This document shows positions 51,510-60,073 of a stretch of DNA of 64,000 nt, piece after piece. How positions within the stretch are numbered: the first letter of the stretch is position 1; each line of letters opens with the position of its first letter. The DNA lies in the NCBI RefSeq assembly GCF_003634315.1, contig NZ_RBXL01000001.1, forward strand, positions 976,501-1,040,500, in the 5' to 3' direction. The position numbers were made by a program, and so were the translations under genes. Source of the DNA: Thiocapsa rosea (lineage in GTDB: Bacteria > Pseudomonadota > Gammaproteobacteria > Chromatiales > Chromatiaceae). The notes below the pieces were generated by a model. It saw nothing but the letters and a program-made list of their open reading frames with translations. It searched no databases and was not told the origin of the DNA.

Positions 51510-53822
51510 ATGATTAAAAGAGCGCAACGTTTGACGACCCTCGCCACGGGAGTCGTTATCGGCCTCGGGGCCACGGCAGCCGCGTGGTCCAGCGAGAACC
51601 TAAAGGAGGTGATGGACCGTCGCGGCCTCACCGAAAAGGATCTCCTGGCCGCAGCCAAGACCTATGTTCCGACCGGCGGACGCGACGAGTTCGTCGTCTT
51701 CAGCTCCGGCGGCCAATCCGGGCAGGTCATCGTCTACGGCATCCCCTCGATGCGCCTGCTCAAATACATCGGTGTCTTCACACCCGAGCCCTGGCAGGGC
51801 TACGGCTTCGACGACGAGTCCAAGGCGGTCCTCGCCCAAGGGCGCACCCGCGACAAGGACATCGTCTACGGCGACACCCACCACCCGGCCCTCTCGGAGA
51901 CCGACGGCGACTACGACGCCAAATATCTCTTCATCAACGACAAGGCCAACCCGCGCATCGCAGTGATCGATCTGCACGACTTCGAGACCAAGCAGATCGT
52001 CGTCAATCCCTTCTTCAAGTCATCGCACGGCGGCGCCTTCGTCACGCCCAACACCGAGTATGTGATGGAGGCCGCGCAATACGCAGCACCCTTGCTCGAA
52101 GACGGCTACGTGCCCTTGGAGGAGTTCAACGAGAAGTACCGCGGCGGCCTGACCTACTGGAGCTTCAACAAGGAGAAAGGCCGCATTGATCCAGAAGGCT
52201 CCTTCACGCTGGAGCTCGGACCCTACAGCCAGGATCTCTCCGACGCCGGCAAGAAGGACAGCTATGGCTGGGGCTTCACCAATTCATTCTGTACCGAGCG
52301 CTATGTCGGCGGGATCGAGCGCGGGCGTCCGCCTTTCGAGGCCGGTTGCTCCTCCAAGGATACCGATTATCTGCATGTGACCAACTGGAAGAAGGCCGAG
52401 GAGCTCATCAAGGCCGGCAAGGTCACGAAAGAGAAGGGAATGTTCTTCATCCCCATGGAGCAGGCGATCGCCGAGGGCCTGCTCTACCTGGTGCCCGAGC
52501 CCAAAAGTCCACACGGCGTCGATGTCACCCCGGACGGCAAGTTCATCATCGTCTCGGGCAAGCTCGACAGCCATGTCTCCGTCTTCAGCTTCGAGAAGAT
52601 CAAGAAGGCGATCGAGGACGGCAATTTCGAGGGAACCGACCCCTATGGCGTGCCGATCATCCCGATGCAGGCCGCGCTCCATACCCAGGTCAACCTCGGG
52701 CTGGGTCCCTTGCACACGCAATTCGACTCCAAACCCTGCGTTGCCTATACCTCGCTCTATGTGGATTCGCAGGTGGCCAAGTACGACTACTGCGAGGGCA
52801 AGGTCCTCGACAAGCTGTCCATCCATTACAACATCGGCCACCTGATGACCATGGAGGGCGATACGGTCAACCCGCAAGGTCGGTATCTGGTGGCCTTGAA
52901 CAAGCTCGCGATCGATCGTCATCAGCCCGTCGGCCCGCTGCATCCGCAGAACCATCAGTTGATCGACATCAGCGGCGAGAAGATGCAGCTCCTCTACGAC
53001 ATGCCCTTGCCGCTGGGCGAGCCGCACTATGCCGCGGCGATCCGTGCCGAGAAGCTGCAGCCGGCGGTGCGCTACAAATCAGGCTGGAACAGTCGGACCG
53101 ATGAACTGCATCCGAATCGGACCCGTGCCGGCCGCGAGACGACCGAGCGCACCTGCGATGCCGACGGCCATTGCACGACCCGTGTGATGGGTACCGTGAT
53201 CCGCTCGCACATCACGCCCGAGATCATCGAGGCGGAGGTCGGAGACCAGGTCCATCTGCATTTTACCAATCTCGAACGCGCCCAGGACCAGGTGCATGGT
53301 TTCGCGCTCTACGGACAGAACGTCAACCTCTCGATCGAACCCGGCAAGACCGCCTCCTTCAGCTTCGTCGCCGATCAGGAAGGCGTCTTCCCCTACTACT
53401 GCACGGAGTTCTGCTCCGCGCTGCACCTGGAGATGCAGGGATACCTGCTGGTCCGCCCCAAGGGCTATCAGGCAACGACGGTGGCGATGGTCGAGGGGAC
53501 CCTCTATTCGCAATCCGACTACGACACCCAAGTCAAGACCAACCTCGAGACCCAGGCCGTGATCGATCAGGTGGTCGCCTATATCACGGCCCGCAACTTC
53601 CAGGACTTCCCGATCGCGGTCGCACTCGTGGAGGACGCCACCGATCAGCTCGGATTTGCGCAGGAGTCCAAGAAGAAATCAGAGGAGGCTGCAGCCAAGG
53701 CGGATTGGCAGAACGCCATGCTCTGGGCCAATCAGTGGTGGCAGTATCAGGTGAAGGCCGCCGATCTGGGCCTGCGTGCGAAGAACCTCCTCGACGAGGA
53801 GGGTGCGACGGTCAACCAGTGA
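51510..53822 (+). CDS. nosZ: Nitrous oxide reductase, clade II (Sec-dependent)
   Basis: 770 residues. The signal peptide (LATGVVIGLGATAAAWS) lacks the twin-arginine motif, which marks clade II. The seven-bladed propeller carries the CuZ histidines (GDTHHPALSETDGDYDAKYLF; SSHGGAFVTPN; ESPHGVD-type KSPHGVDVTPDG; LHTQF; HYNIGHL). The C-terminal cupredoxin has the CuA site YYCTEFCSALHLEM (C631, C635, H639, M642). It reduces N2O to N2 in the periplasm. GGAGGAGG lies directly upstream of ATG 51510. It heads a nos cluster with cytochromes c, nosB-like, nosD, nosG, nosH, nosF, nosL and nosY. Confidence 0.97.
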   Translation: MIKRAQRLTTLATGVVIGLGATAAAWSSENLKEVMDRRGLTEKDLLAAAKTYVPTGGRDEFVVFSSGGQSGQVIVYGIPSMRLLKYIGVFTPEPWQGYGFDDESKAVLAQGRTRDKDIVYGDTHHPALSETDGDYDAKYLFINDKANPRIAVIDLHDFETKQIVVNPFFKSSHGGAFVTPNTEYVMEAAQYAAPLLEDGYVPLEEFNEKYRGGLTYWSFNKEKGRIDPEGSFTLELGPYSQDLSDAGKKDSYGWGFTNSFCTERYVGGIERGRPPFEAGCSSKDTDYLHVTNWKKAEELIKAGKVTKEKGMFFIPMEQAIAEGLLYLVPEPKSPHGVDVTPDGKFIIVSGKLDSHVSVFSFEKIKKAIEDGNFEGTDPYGVPIIPMQAALHTQVNLGLGPLHTQFDSKPCVAYTSLYVDSQVAKYDYCEGKVLDKLSIHYNIGHLMTMEGDTVNPQGRYLVALNKLAIDRHQPVGPLHPQNHQLIDISGEKMQLLYDMPLPLGEPHYAAAIRAEKLQPAVRYKSGWNSRTDELHPNRTRAGRETTERTCDADGHCTTRVMGTVIRSHITPEIIEAEVGDQVHLHFTNLERAQDQVHGFALYGQNVNLSIEPGKTASFSFVADQEGVFPYYCTEFCSALHLEMQGYLLVRPKGYQATTVAMVEGTLYSQSDYDTQVKTNLETQAVIDQVVAYITARNFQDFPIAVALVEDATDQLGFAQESKKKSEEAAAKADWQNAMLWANQWWQYQVKAADLGLRAKNLLDEEGATVNQ

Positions 53823-53888
53823 AGTCGCCTCGTTGAGCGGGATCCCGATCCCGGTCAACGACAGCCTCTCGACATTCGCAATCGGCTA

Positions 53889-53976
53889 TTAAACCGCGCC
53901 GGCTCCGGCGGTCGTCGGAACCGGCGCGGCCAAGCCAATCCAACAAACGACGCATACCGCACTGAACGCGGTTTAG
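53889..53976. repeat. Palindrome-ended element, class 1
   Basis: 88 bp, ends TTAAACCGCG and CGCGGTTTAG. The hairpin arms differ from other class 1 copies (CCGGCTCC..GGAACCGG instead of CCAGCTCC..GGAGCTGG) but still largely pair. It ends 4 bp before the GGAGAG ribosome site of the cytochrome gene. Confidence 0.92.
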
Positions 53977-53987
53977 CCGGAGAGTCC

Positions 53988-54314
53988 ATGATGAACGCCT
54001 TGAAGTCCGTTCTTCTGTCGATCCCGATCGCCGCAGCGACAATGACACCCTTGCCCCTTCTCGCGATGGACGGCGCCGAGCTGTATGTGACCAAGACCTG
54101 TGTCGCCTGTCACGGCAAGGACGCCGACACACCCATCCTACCCATCTATCCGAAGCTCGCGGGACAAAGCCCGGATTACGCCTACAACCAAATGGTCGAC
54201 ATCAAAAGCGGCGCCCGCGACAACGGCATGACCGCGGCGATGCGCGGCGTCATGCATCTCGTTACAGAAGAGGAGATGCGAGTCATTGCCGATTGGCTCG
54301 CCACCTTGAAGTAA
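53988..54314 (+). CDS. Monoheme cytochrome c, nos cluster (NosC-type)
   Basis: 108 residues. A signal peptide ending near PLLA-MDG precedes a small class I cytochrome with haem site CVACH and a C-terminal YNQMVDIKSGARDNGMTAAM segment containing the Met ligand, as in c553/c5-type proteins. Clade II nos clusters carry one or two such cytochromes that pass electrons from the quinol-side proteins to NosZ. The first of two adjacent ATGs is used. Confidence 0.88.
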   Translation: MMNALKSVLLSIPIAAATMTPLPLLAMDGAELYVTKTCVACHGKDADTPILPIYPKLAGQSPDYAYNQMVDIKSGARDNGMTAAMRGVMHLVTEEEMRVIADWLATLK

Positions 54315-54344
54315 GACGTGGCCTCTTTGCGAGCCATTCGCGTA

Positions 54345-54430
54345 CTAAACCGCGTCCAGAGCCAAATGCGTCATTTTCACGTTGTGTTTAGCGTGGGGGG
54401 CTTCCTCGATCTTGGCGAGACGCGGTTTGA
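54345..54430. repeat. Palindrome-ended element, class 2
   Basis: 86 bp, ends CTAAACCGCG and CGCGGTTTGA. Class 2 interior (GTCCAGAGCCAAATGCGTC). First half of a composite module between the two cytochrome genes. Confidence 0.9.
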
Positions 54431-54450
54431 AAGCTAATCTTTTTAATAAC

Positions 54451-54538
54451 TTAAACCGCGCCAGCTCCGACAGTCGTCGGAGCTGGCGCGGCCAAGCCAT
54501 TCCAACGAATGACGCATACCGCACTGGGCGCGGTTTAA
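54451..54538. repeat. Palindrome-ended element, class 1
   Basis: 88 bp, ends TTAAACCGCG and CGCGGTTTAA, perfect hairpin (AGCTCCGAC-AGTC-GTCGGAGCT). A 20 bp linker with TCTTTTTAATAAC joins it to the class 2 copy. The GGAGG of the diheme cytochrome gene starts 2 bp after its end. Confidence 0.92.
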
Positions 54539-54549
54539 TGGAGGTTGAG

Positions 54550-55311
54550 ATGTTTCAGCGTGAAATCTTGAAGACCGCAATCCTGACGGCGACCGTTGTG
54601 GTCAGCGCGAGTGCCTGGGCTGCAGATCCGAGCGACACCGCGGGAGTCCATCCCGGAGATCCGGCAGCCTGGAACATCGGGGGCGGCGAGCAGGATGAAG
54701 CCTTGCATTTGACCCCCGACCTCGAGAACGGCATGGACGTCTATGAGGTCTGTGCCGCCTGCCATCTTCCGGAGGGCTGGGGGACACCGGACGGGACCTT
54801 CCCCCAACTGGCCGGCCAACATCGAGGGGTGTTGGTCAAGCAGATGGCCGACATCCGCGCGGGCAACCGTGACAATCCGACCATGTATCCATTCACCCTT
54901 CCGCAGGCAATCGGCGATGCGCAGGCACTGGCCGATGTGGTCGCCTATATCGAAAGCCTGCCGATGAATCCGGAATGGGGCAAAGGGCCCTGGGGTCCCG
55001 GGACGGAGGAGTATACGCTGGGCGAGCAGCTCTATAAGGACAACTGCGTGAGATGTCACGGTGAGTTGGGGATGGGCGACGTGGAGAAGTTCTATCCGCG
55101 CATCAACGGCCAGCATTACGCCTATATGGTGCGTCAGTTCGAATGGATTCGCGACCACAAGCGGCGTAATGCGAATCCGGAGATGGTCGAGCAAATCAAG
55201 AATTTCTCCGACAAGGACATGCAGGCGGTCAACAGCTATGTCTCATGGCAACCGGTACCCGAGGAGCAGTTGGCCGACTCGGTTGATTGGAAGAACCCGG
55301 ACTTCGAGTAA
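54550..55311 (+). CDS. Diheme cytochrome c, nos cluster (NosC-type)
   Basis: 253 residues. A signal peptide (ILTATVVVSASAWA-AD) precedes two class I haem domains with sites CAACH (about residue 75) and CVRCH (about residue 170). GWGTPDGTFPQLAGQH and GMGDVEKFYPRINGQHYAYMVRQ are the paired distal segments. It is likely an electron donor or relay to NosZ in the periplasm. ATG 54550 is chosen because GGAGG lies five bases before; an ATG four codons earlier sits at the repeat boundary and lacks a site. Confidence 0.9.
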   Translation: MFQREILKTAILTATVVVSASAWAADPSDTAGVHPGDPAAWNIGGGEQDEALHLTPDLENGMDVYEVCAACHLPEGWGTPDGTFPQLAGQHRGVLVKQMADIRAGNRDNPTMYPFTLPQAIGDAQALADVVAYIESLPMNPEWGKGPWGPGTEEYTLGEQLYKDNCVRCHGELGMGDVEKFYPRINGQHYAYMVRQFEWIRDHKRRNANPEMVEQIKNFSDKDMQAVNSYVSWQPVPEEQLADSVDWKNPDFE

Positions 55312-55522
55312 CCCCGGACAGGATGCCGATTCGGATCCGGTGGTCGGCCTGCGCAATCGCTAGGCCGCGTTCCAGATCGTGCGATCCGAAGCTCGACACT
55401 GATGTCGCGACCCCGCGGCAGCGGTGTTGCGCATCGGCTCGGCGCTCCGCATGGCAGCTTCCGCCGGCCGGATCGATGCCGAAGGCTCCTCACCGCAACG
55501 CACGCGCATGGCTGTATTCATC

Positions 55523-56725
55523 ATGAGCCACACACCCGAAGCCTCCTTCTCGGATCGGCGTACATCACTTATTTTCGGCCTGAGCCTGATCGGACTGATC
55601 CTGCTCGGCGTCATCTACTTCGTTCCCATCTGGTGGGTCTCGCTGACCGCGCCCAACTACCCGCCGGAGTCCTTCCCGGACGGTGTGCGCATCCATTTTC
55701 ATATGAACGGCGTTTTCAATGGCTGCAAAATGGTGGAGAAGTCGGAGATCACGGAGGACGAGGCGCTCAATTGTGTCCACGAGATGGATACCATCAATCA
55801 CTATGTCGGCATGTATCCCATCTCGGCCGGCGGCGTGGTCGAGAGGGCCTTTGCGCCGTTCCTGCTGTCGATGCTCGGCGTCATGGTCGTCGGATTCGCG
55901 ATCCCCGGATCCAAGACCCGCTTGGCGGTGATGGGCGCCGGGTTTGCGTTGATCGTCGGCTGGATGGCAATGACCTTCTACACGGCCGACGGGCTGAAGC
56001 TCAATAGCCGGGGCTATTTGAGCGCCTTGGCGCTCGCACTCGACCAAGAGACCGCAACACCCGAAGCCGAAAAGCGCCTTTCACCGGCCGAGGCGCTGAT
56101 TGCCCAAATGAAGGCATCGCTGGAGGGGGATGCGGAACCGAAGGTCGCCCCGGGTGCTCCGGATATCGGCGGCGTCGCCGATCCGGACAAGGCAGCACTC
56201 GCCGCAAGCCTGCGCGGGGCCTTCGAGCGCGATCAGGCAAAGCAGCCTTCGGGCGAACGCCGACCCTGGACCGGGAGCGGACACCAGGTGCTCGCCTGGC
56301 ACTACGGCAAGAGCCTCGGGCGCTATTTCAATAACCCCGAAGAGATCCAACCCATGGTCGGCATCATGAGCACGGCGGCGCATGTCGTCTTCTGGAGCAT
56401 CATCGGGGCCATGCTGGTCCTGCTCTGGGGTGCCCGACGCAGCGAGGGAACGCTCTATTGGCTCTTGATCCTGGCACCGATGGCCCTGCCGCTGCTCTTC
56501 ATCCTGGACTATTCCGCCTGGCTGTGGTGGTACGGCCACAACATGAACGCGATGGGTGCCTTCACGGTGAAGCCCTTCATGCCGACCGTCTTCGGCGACG
56601 GCAAGGTCGCCCAGTTCGGAACCCATTCCTATCCCTACTGGGGCTTCGGACTCATGCTGCTGCTCTCGGCCGTGCTGGCGGCGGCGAGCCTGCTGCGCCG
56701 CAAACAGCTCAAGTCGTCGCCATGA
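55523..56725 (+). CDS. NosB-like membrane protein
   Basis: About 400 residues. One N-terminal membrane segment (LIFGLSLIGLILLGVIYFVPIWWVSL), a periplasmic part with IHFHMNGVFNGCKMVEK, two segments near residues 110-150, a soluble linker, then three C-terminal segments (HVVFWSIIGAMLVLLWGA; LLILAPMALPLLFILDY; YWGFGLMLLLSAVLAAASLL). A multi-span protein called NosB occurs at this place in clade II nos clusters and is needed for N2O reduction by an unclear mechanism. The start is uncertain: ATG 55523 has no ribosome site, and upstream in-frame ATGs at 55508 and 55451 are possible. Confidence 0.65.
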   Translation: MSHTPEASFSDRRTSLIFGLSLIGLILLGVIYFVPIWWVSLTAPNYPPESFPDGVRIHFHMNGVFNGCKMVEKSEITEDEALNCVHEMDTINHYVGMYPISAGGVVERAFAPFLLSMLGVMVVGFAIPGSKTRLAVMGAGFALIVGWMAMTFYTADGLKLNSRGYLSALALALDQETATPEAEKRLSPAEALIAQMKASLEGDAEPKVAPGAPDIGGVADPDKAALAASLRGAFERDQAKQPSGERRPWTGSGHQVLAWHYGKSLGRYFNNPEEIQPMVGIMSTAAHVVFWSIIGAMLVLLWGARRSEGTLYWLLILAPMALPLLFILDYSAWLWWYGHNMNAMGAFTVKPFMPTVFGDGKVAQFGTHSYPYWGFGLMLLLSAVLAAASLLRRKQLKSSP

Positions 56726-58233
56726 GCGCAAGCTCAACCGGATGGGTAGAGCGCAGCGAAACCCATCCTCCAAACCGCTGCGTTTCCGGGTTTCTGTCCG
56801 ATGCCCTTGGCGCGGGGTGGATGGGTTTCGCTGTCGCTCTACCCATCCTAGGGTTGGGATCCGGCCGGCTTGGATGGGCTGCGTTGCTCTTGATCCCGGC
56901 GCTGGCTCAAGCGATCTACCCGGCGTTGCAGCCTCTGGTGGATGCCGCCGAGGCGGGCTCGGTGCTGACGCCCGAGCCCGGCATCTACGCCGGGCCGGTG
57001 CGCGTCGACAAGCCATTGACCATAGACGGTCGCGATCGCGTGACGATCGACGGGGGCGGCAAGGGAACCGTGGTGCTGCTCGAGACCGACGGCGCGACGC
57101 TTCGGAACCTGCATCTCACCAACTCGGGCAGCTCGCACAACGACCTGGATTCGGGCGTGCAGGTCCGGGGCAAGTTCAACGTGATCAGCGACAACCGCAT
57201 CGACAACGCCCTGTTCGGCGTCGACCTGCAGCAGTCCGAGAACAACATCGTGCGGCGCAACCACATCTCCTCCAAGCCGGTCGATCTCGGTGTGCGGGGC
57301 GATGCGATTCGGCTTTGGTACAGCTTCGACAACCAGGTCACGGACAACATCATCCGCGATGCGCGCGACACCGTCGTCTGGTACTCGCGCGACAATCTCA
57401 TCGCTCGCAACGACGCCCGCGGCGGGCGCTATTCGCTGCATTTCATGTACTCCCAAACCAATCGGGTCGAGGGCAACCATTACGAGAACAACACGGTCGG
57501 GATCTTCCTGATGTACAGCGACGGCATCATCGTGCGCAACAACCTGATCGCCAATGCAACCGGGACAACCGGCATCGGGATCGGCTTCAAGGAGACCTCG
57601 GACGTCGTCATCGAGGGCAACCGCATCCTCTATTGCGCCGAGGGCCTGTACCTGGACGTCTCGCCCTACCAGCCGGGCAGCATCAATCATTTTCGCAACA
57701 ACCTGATCGCCTACAACGGCATCGGGATCCGCTTCATCAACGACTGGCAGGGCAACGTCCTGACCGGAAATCGGTTCAAGGGCAACACCACGCAAGTCGT
57801 CGTGGAGGGCGGCAAGACCGCCAACCGCAACACCTGGGACGGCAATTACTGGGACGACTACGAGGGGTTCGACCGAGACGGCGACGGCCTGGGCGATTCA
57901 CCGCATGTCATTCACGCCTTCGCCGATCGACTTTGGATGGACGTGCCCCCGGCGCAGTTCTTCAAGGGTTCCCCGATGCTCGAGGTCATCGATTTCCTCG
58001 AGCGGCTCGCGCCCTTCACGACTCCGGATCTTCTGGTGCGCGACGAGCGACCGCTCTGGAACGCAGACACCGAGGTCGTGCTCGCCGTGCCGCAAGCCGG
58101 ATTGGCGAGCGAGGACAGCGCATCGGATTGGGCGCTGGATCCGGACGCCGAGCCCGAGACGTCCGCCCCGGACGCCGAGCCCGGCGGCTATGACGCCTAC
58201 GAGGCGCTGCGCCGTTCGCTCGGACGGGATTGA
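56722..58233 (+). CDS. nosD: NosD copper-cluster assembly protein
   Basis: 503 residues from the ATG overlapping the previous stop. A signal sequence (LGWAALLLIPALAQAIYPAL) lies unusually deep, after about 50 residues. A right-handed beta-helix follows: LTIDGRDRVTIDGGGKGTVV, NVISDNRIDNALFGVDLQQS, GDAIRLWYSFDNQ, YSLHFMYSQTNRVEGNHY, GIGIGFKETSD, then WMDVPPAQFFKGSPMLEVIDFLERLAPF and an acidic tail. NosD helps build the CuZ site in the periplasm together with NosF and NosY. The long N-terminus comes from an in-frame repeat pair; an ATG at 56820 would bypass most of it. Confidence 0.93.
   Translation: MSASSTGWVERSETHPPNRCVSGFLSDALGAGWMGFAVALPILGLGSGRLGWAALLLIPALAQAIYPALQPLVDAAEAGSVLTPEPGIYAGPVRVDKPLTIDGRDRVTIDGGGKGTVVLLETDGATLRNLHLTNSGSSHNDLDSGVQVRGKFNVISDNRIDNALFGVDLQQSENNIVRRNHISSKPVDLGVRGDAIRLWYSFDNQVTDNIIRDARDTVVWYSRDNLIARNDARGGRYSLHFMYSQTNRVEGNHYENNTVGIFLMYSDGIIVRNNLIANATGTTGIGIGFKETSDVVIEGNRILYCAEGLYLDVSPYQPGSINHFRNNLIAYNGIGIRFINDWQGNVLTGNRFKGNTTQVVVEGGKTANRNTWDGNYWDDYEGFDRDGDGLGDSPHVIHAFADRLWMDVPPAQFFKGSPMLEVIDFLERLAPFTTPDLLVRDERPLWNADTEVVLAVPQAGLASEDSASDWALDPDAEPETSAPDAEPGGYDAYEALRRSLGRD
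56740..56848. repeat. Paired GGATGGGT/ACCCATCC hairpins inside the 5' end of nosD
   Basis: Two hairpins, 56740-56768 (GGATGGGT..ACCCATCC) and 56819-56848 (same arms), are inverted relative to each other, so the 109 bp block is itself an inverted repeat. A single copy of the same hairpin occurs at 61671. The block lies between the ATG and the signal peptide of nosD and is read through in frame. Confidence 0.85.
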
Positions 58234-58247
58234 GAGGTCGACCCACG

Positions 58248-59099
58248 ATGAAAGAAACACCCACCGGCCGGCCGACACCGACGCCGAAACCGCGGCGCAA
58301 GACCAAGAAGCTGCGCGACCAAGGACGACGCGAGTTTCTGCGCAGCGCCGCCCTGCTCGTCGGGATGGTCGGGGCCTCGCTCGCCGGACTTATCCCGCTC
58401 ATCGGTCGGGCCAACGCGCGTCTGCGCCCGCCGGGCGCGCTCAAGGATCGGCTCGACGAGCAGGAGTTTCTCTCCGCCTGCATCAAGTGTGGCCAATGCG
58501 TGCAGGTTTGTCCGGTCGAAGCGATCAAATTGGCCGACATCGACGACGGTGTCGGTCTCGGCGTGCCCTACATCCAGGCGCGCGACCAATCCTGTGACTT
58601 CTCCTGCGACGGACTGCAATGCGTTCTGGCCTGTCCGACCGGCGCACTGACACACGACATCGACTATCCGGCGGAGACCCGCATGGGCTTCGCCCGGCTC
58701 GCCCGACCGGGAGGCTGTCTCGCCGTGCGTGGGCTACCCCTCAAAGGCGAGGCCCGAGGCCCGGATCACCCCGCCTTGCTGCGTTTCGAGTCTGTCGACC
58801 GCTGGACCCCGATCCGGCTCGCCGAGCATCCGTTCGACCTGCCCCTCTGCGATCTCTGTGTCCGACTCTGCCCGATCGAGATCCGCATCACCCAATGCGA
58901 GGCCGGAACGCCGCCCTCGGGCGATCCCAACCAGTGCCCGCCGCTCCATGCCATCCGGCTGGAGCCGAAACCCGACGGCCTCTCCGCGACCCCGGTCGTT
59001 CTGGATGGCTGTGTCGGGTGCGGGGTCTGCGAGATGGTCTGTCCCGCCGAGCCCGCCGCCATCGTCGTGGACATCCATCGGAGCGCCGACTTCCAATGA
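58248..59099 (+). CDS. nosG: NosG, NapG-like polyferredoxin
   Basis: 283 residues. A basic N-terminus is followed by a Tat-like signal (RREFLRSAALLVGMVGASLAG), then four 4Fe-4S motifs: CIKCGQCVQVCP, CDGLQCVLACP, CDLCVRLCP and CVGCGVCEMVCP. With NosH it forms a quinol-oxidising electron branch to NosZ, as NapGH does for nitrate reductase. It is followed by nosH with an ATGA overlap. Start ATG 58248; GAGAGG is 10 bases upstream. Confidence 0.9.
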   Translation: MKETPTGRPTPTPKPRRKTKKLRDQGRREFLRSAALLVGMVGASLAGLIPLIGRANARLRPPGALKDRLDEQEFLSACIKCGQCVQVCPVEAIKLADIDDGVGLGVPYIQARDQSCDFSCDGLQCVLACPTGALTHDIDYPAETRMGFARLARPGGCLAVRGLPLKGEARGPDHPALLRFESVDRWTPIRLAEHPFDLPLCDLCVRLCPIEIRITQCEAGTPPSGDPNQCPPLHAIRLEPKPDGLSATPVVLDGCVGCGVCEMVCPAEPAAIVVDIHRSADFQ

Positions 59100-60073
59100 G
59101 CTATTTCGTCGACTCGCTGCGCCAGCTCGCGGGGCTCAAGCCGGTCAAGCCCACGCCCGAGCAGATCCCGATCCCGATCCAGTTGATCTATAAGGAGAAG
59201 CGCAAAACGCCGCTGACACGCGATGCGCTGCAAGCCGTCGAGGCCGGTCACGCACGCAGCCCGAACCGCCACAAATGGCGCAATCGCCGCTGGATCACCT
59301 TAATTGTCGTGAACCTGCTGTTCGTCGTCTCCTATGTGCTCGACGTCCAACTCGTCGAGGGCGCGTTGACCGCCTCGCGCGTCATCGGCTTTCACCTGGC
59401 CGATCTCAATTCGGCGCTGCAGGTCACGCTGGCCTACAAGCACGTCGTCATCAACCTCTTGATCGGCACCCTGACCGTCGTGGTGCTCTGGATCCTGCTC
59501 GGCGGGCGCACCTTCTGCTCTTGGGTCTGTCCCTATCATTTGGTCGCCGAATGGGCCGAGTCGCTGCATCTATGGCTCGCCAAGCACGGCTGGGCGATCG
59601 ATATCCAGTTCCATCGCACCGTGCGGGCGGTCTTCTACGTCATCTTCGCCTTGCTTGCATTGCTGACCGGCTACACCGTCTTCGAGACCATCTCGCCGAC
59701 CGGGATCCTCAGCCGCGCGCTCATCTACGGCCCCGGTCTCGCGCTGCTTTGGATCCTCGCCCTGCTGGCCGTCGAGGTGCTGCTCTCGCGTCGGGCCTGG
59801 TGTCGCTATGTCTGCCCGATCGGGATCACCTACGGTCTCGTCGGTGTCTTCTCGCCGCTGCGCGTGCAGTACAAGATGCAGAGCTGCCACCACGAGGGTG
59901 ACTGTCGCAGTGTCTGCTTGGTGCCCCATGTGCTCGATGTCACCATTCGCGGCCGAGCGCGGGGACTCGCCACCGACATCGGTGCGGACTGTACCCGCTG
60001 CGGTCTCTGCGTGGATATCTGTCCGACCAGCTCGCTGAGCTTCACCTACAAGGGGCTGGAGAAGGTCCTATGA
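59096..60073 (+). CDS. nosH: NosH, NapH-like membrane ferredoxin
   Basis: 325 residues. A cytoplasmic N-terminal stretch precedes about four membrane segments (LIVVNLLFVVSYVLDVQLV; VVINLLIGTLTVVVLWILL; VFYVIFALLALLTGYTVF; LALLWILALLAVEVLL). CSWVCP and CRYVCPIG motifs near the membrane face and two C-terminal cluster sites (CRSVCLVP, CTRCGLCVDICP) are visible. It is the membrane quinol-side partner of NosG. It is overlapped by ATGA with genes on both sides. Confidence 0.9.
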   Translation: MSYFVDSLRQLAGLKPVKPTPEQIPIPIQLIYKEKRKTPLTRDALQAVEAGHARSPNRHKWRNRRWITLIVVNLLFVVSYVLDVQLVEGALTASRVIGFHLADLNSALQVTLAYKHVVINLLIGTLTVVVLWILLGGRTFCSWVCPYHLVAEWAESLHLWLAKHGWAIDIQFHRTVRAVFYVIFALLALLTGYTVFETISPTGILSRALIYGPGLALLWILALLAVEVLLSRRAWCRYVCPIGITYGLVGVFSPLRVQYKMQSCHHEGDCRSVCLVPHVLDVTIRGRARGLATDIGADCTRCGLCVDICPTSSLSFTYKGLEKVL

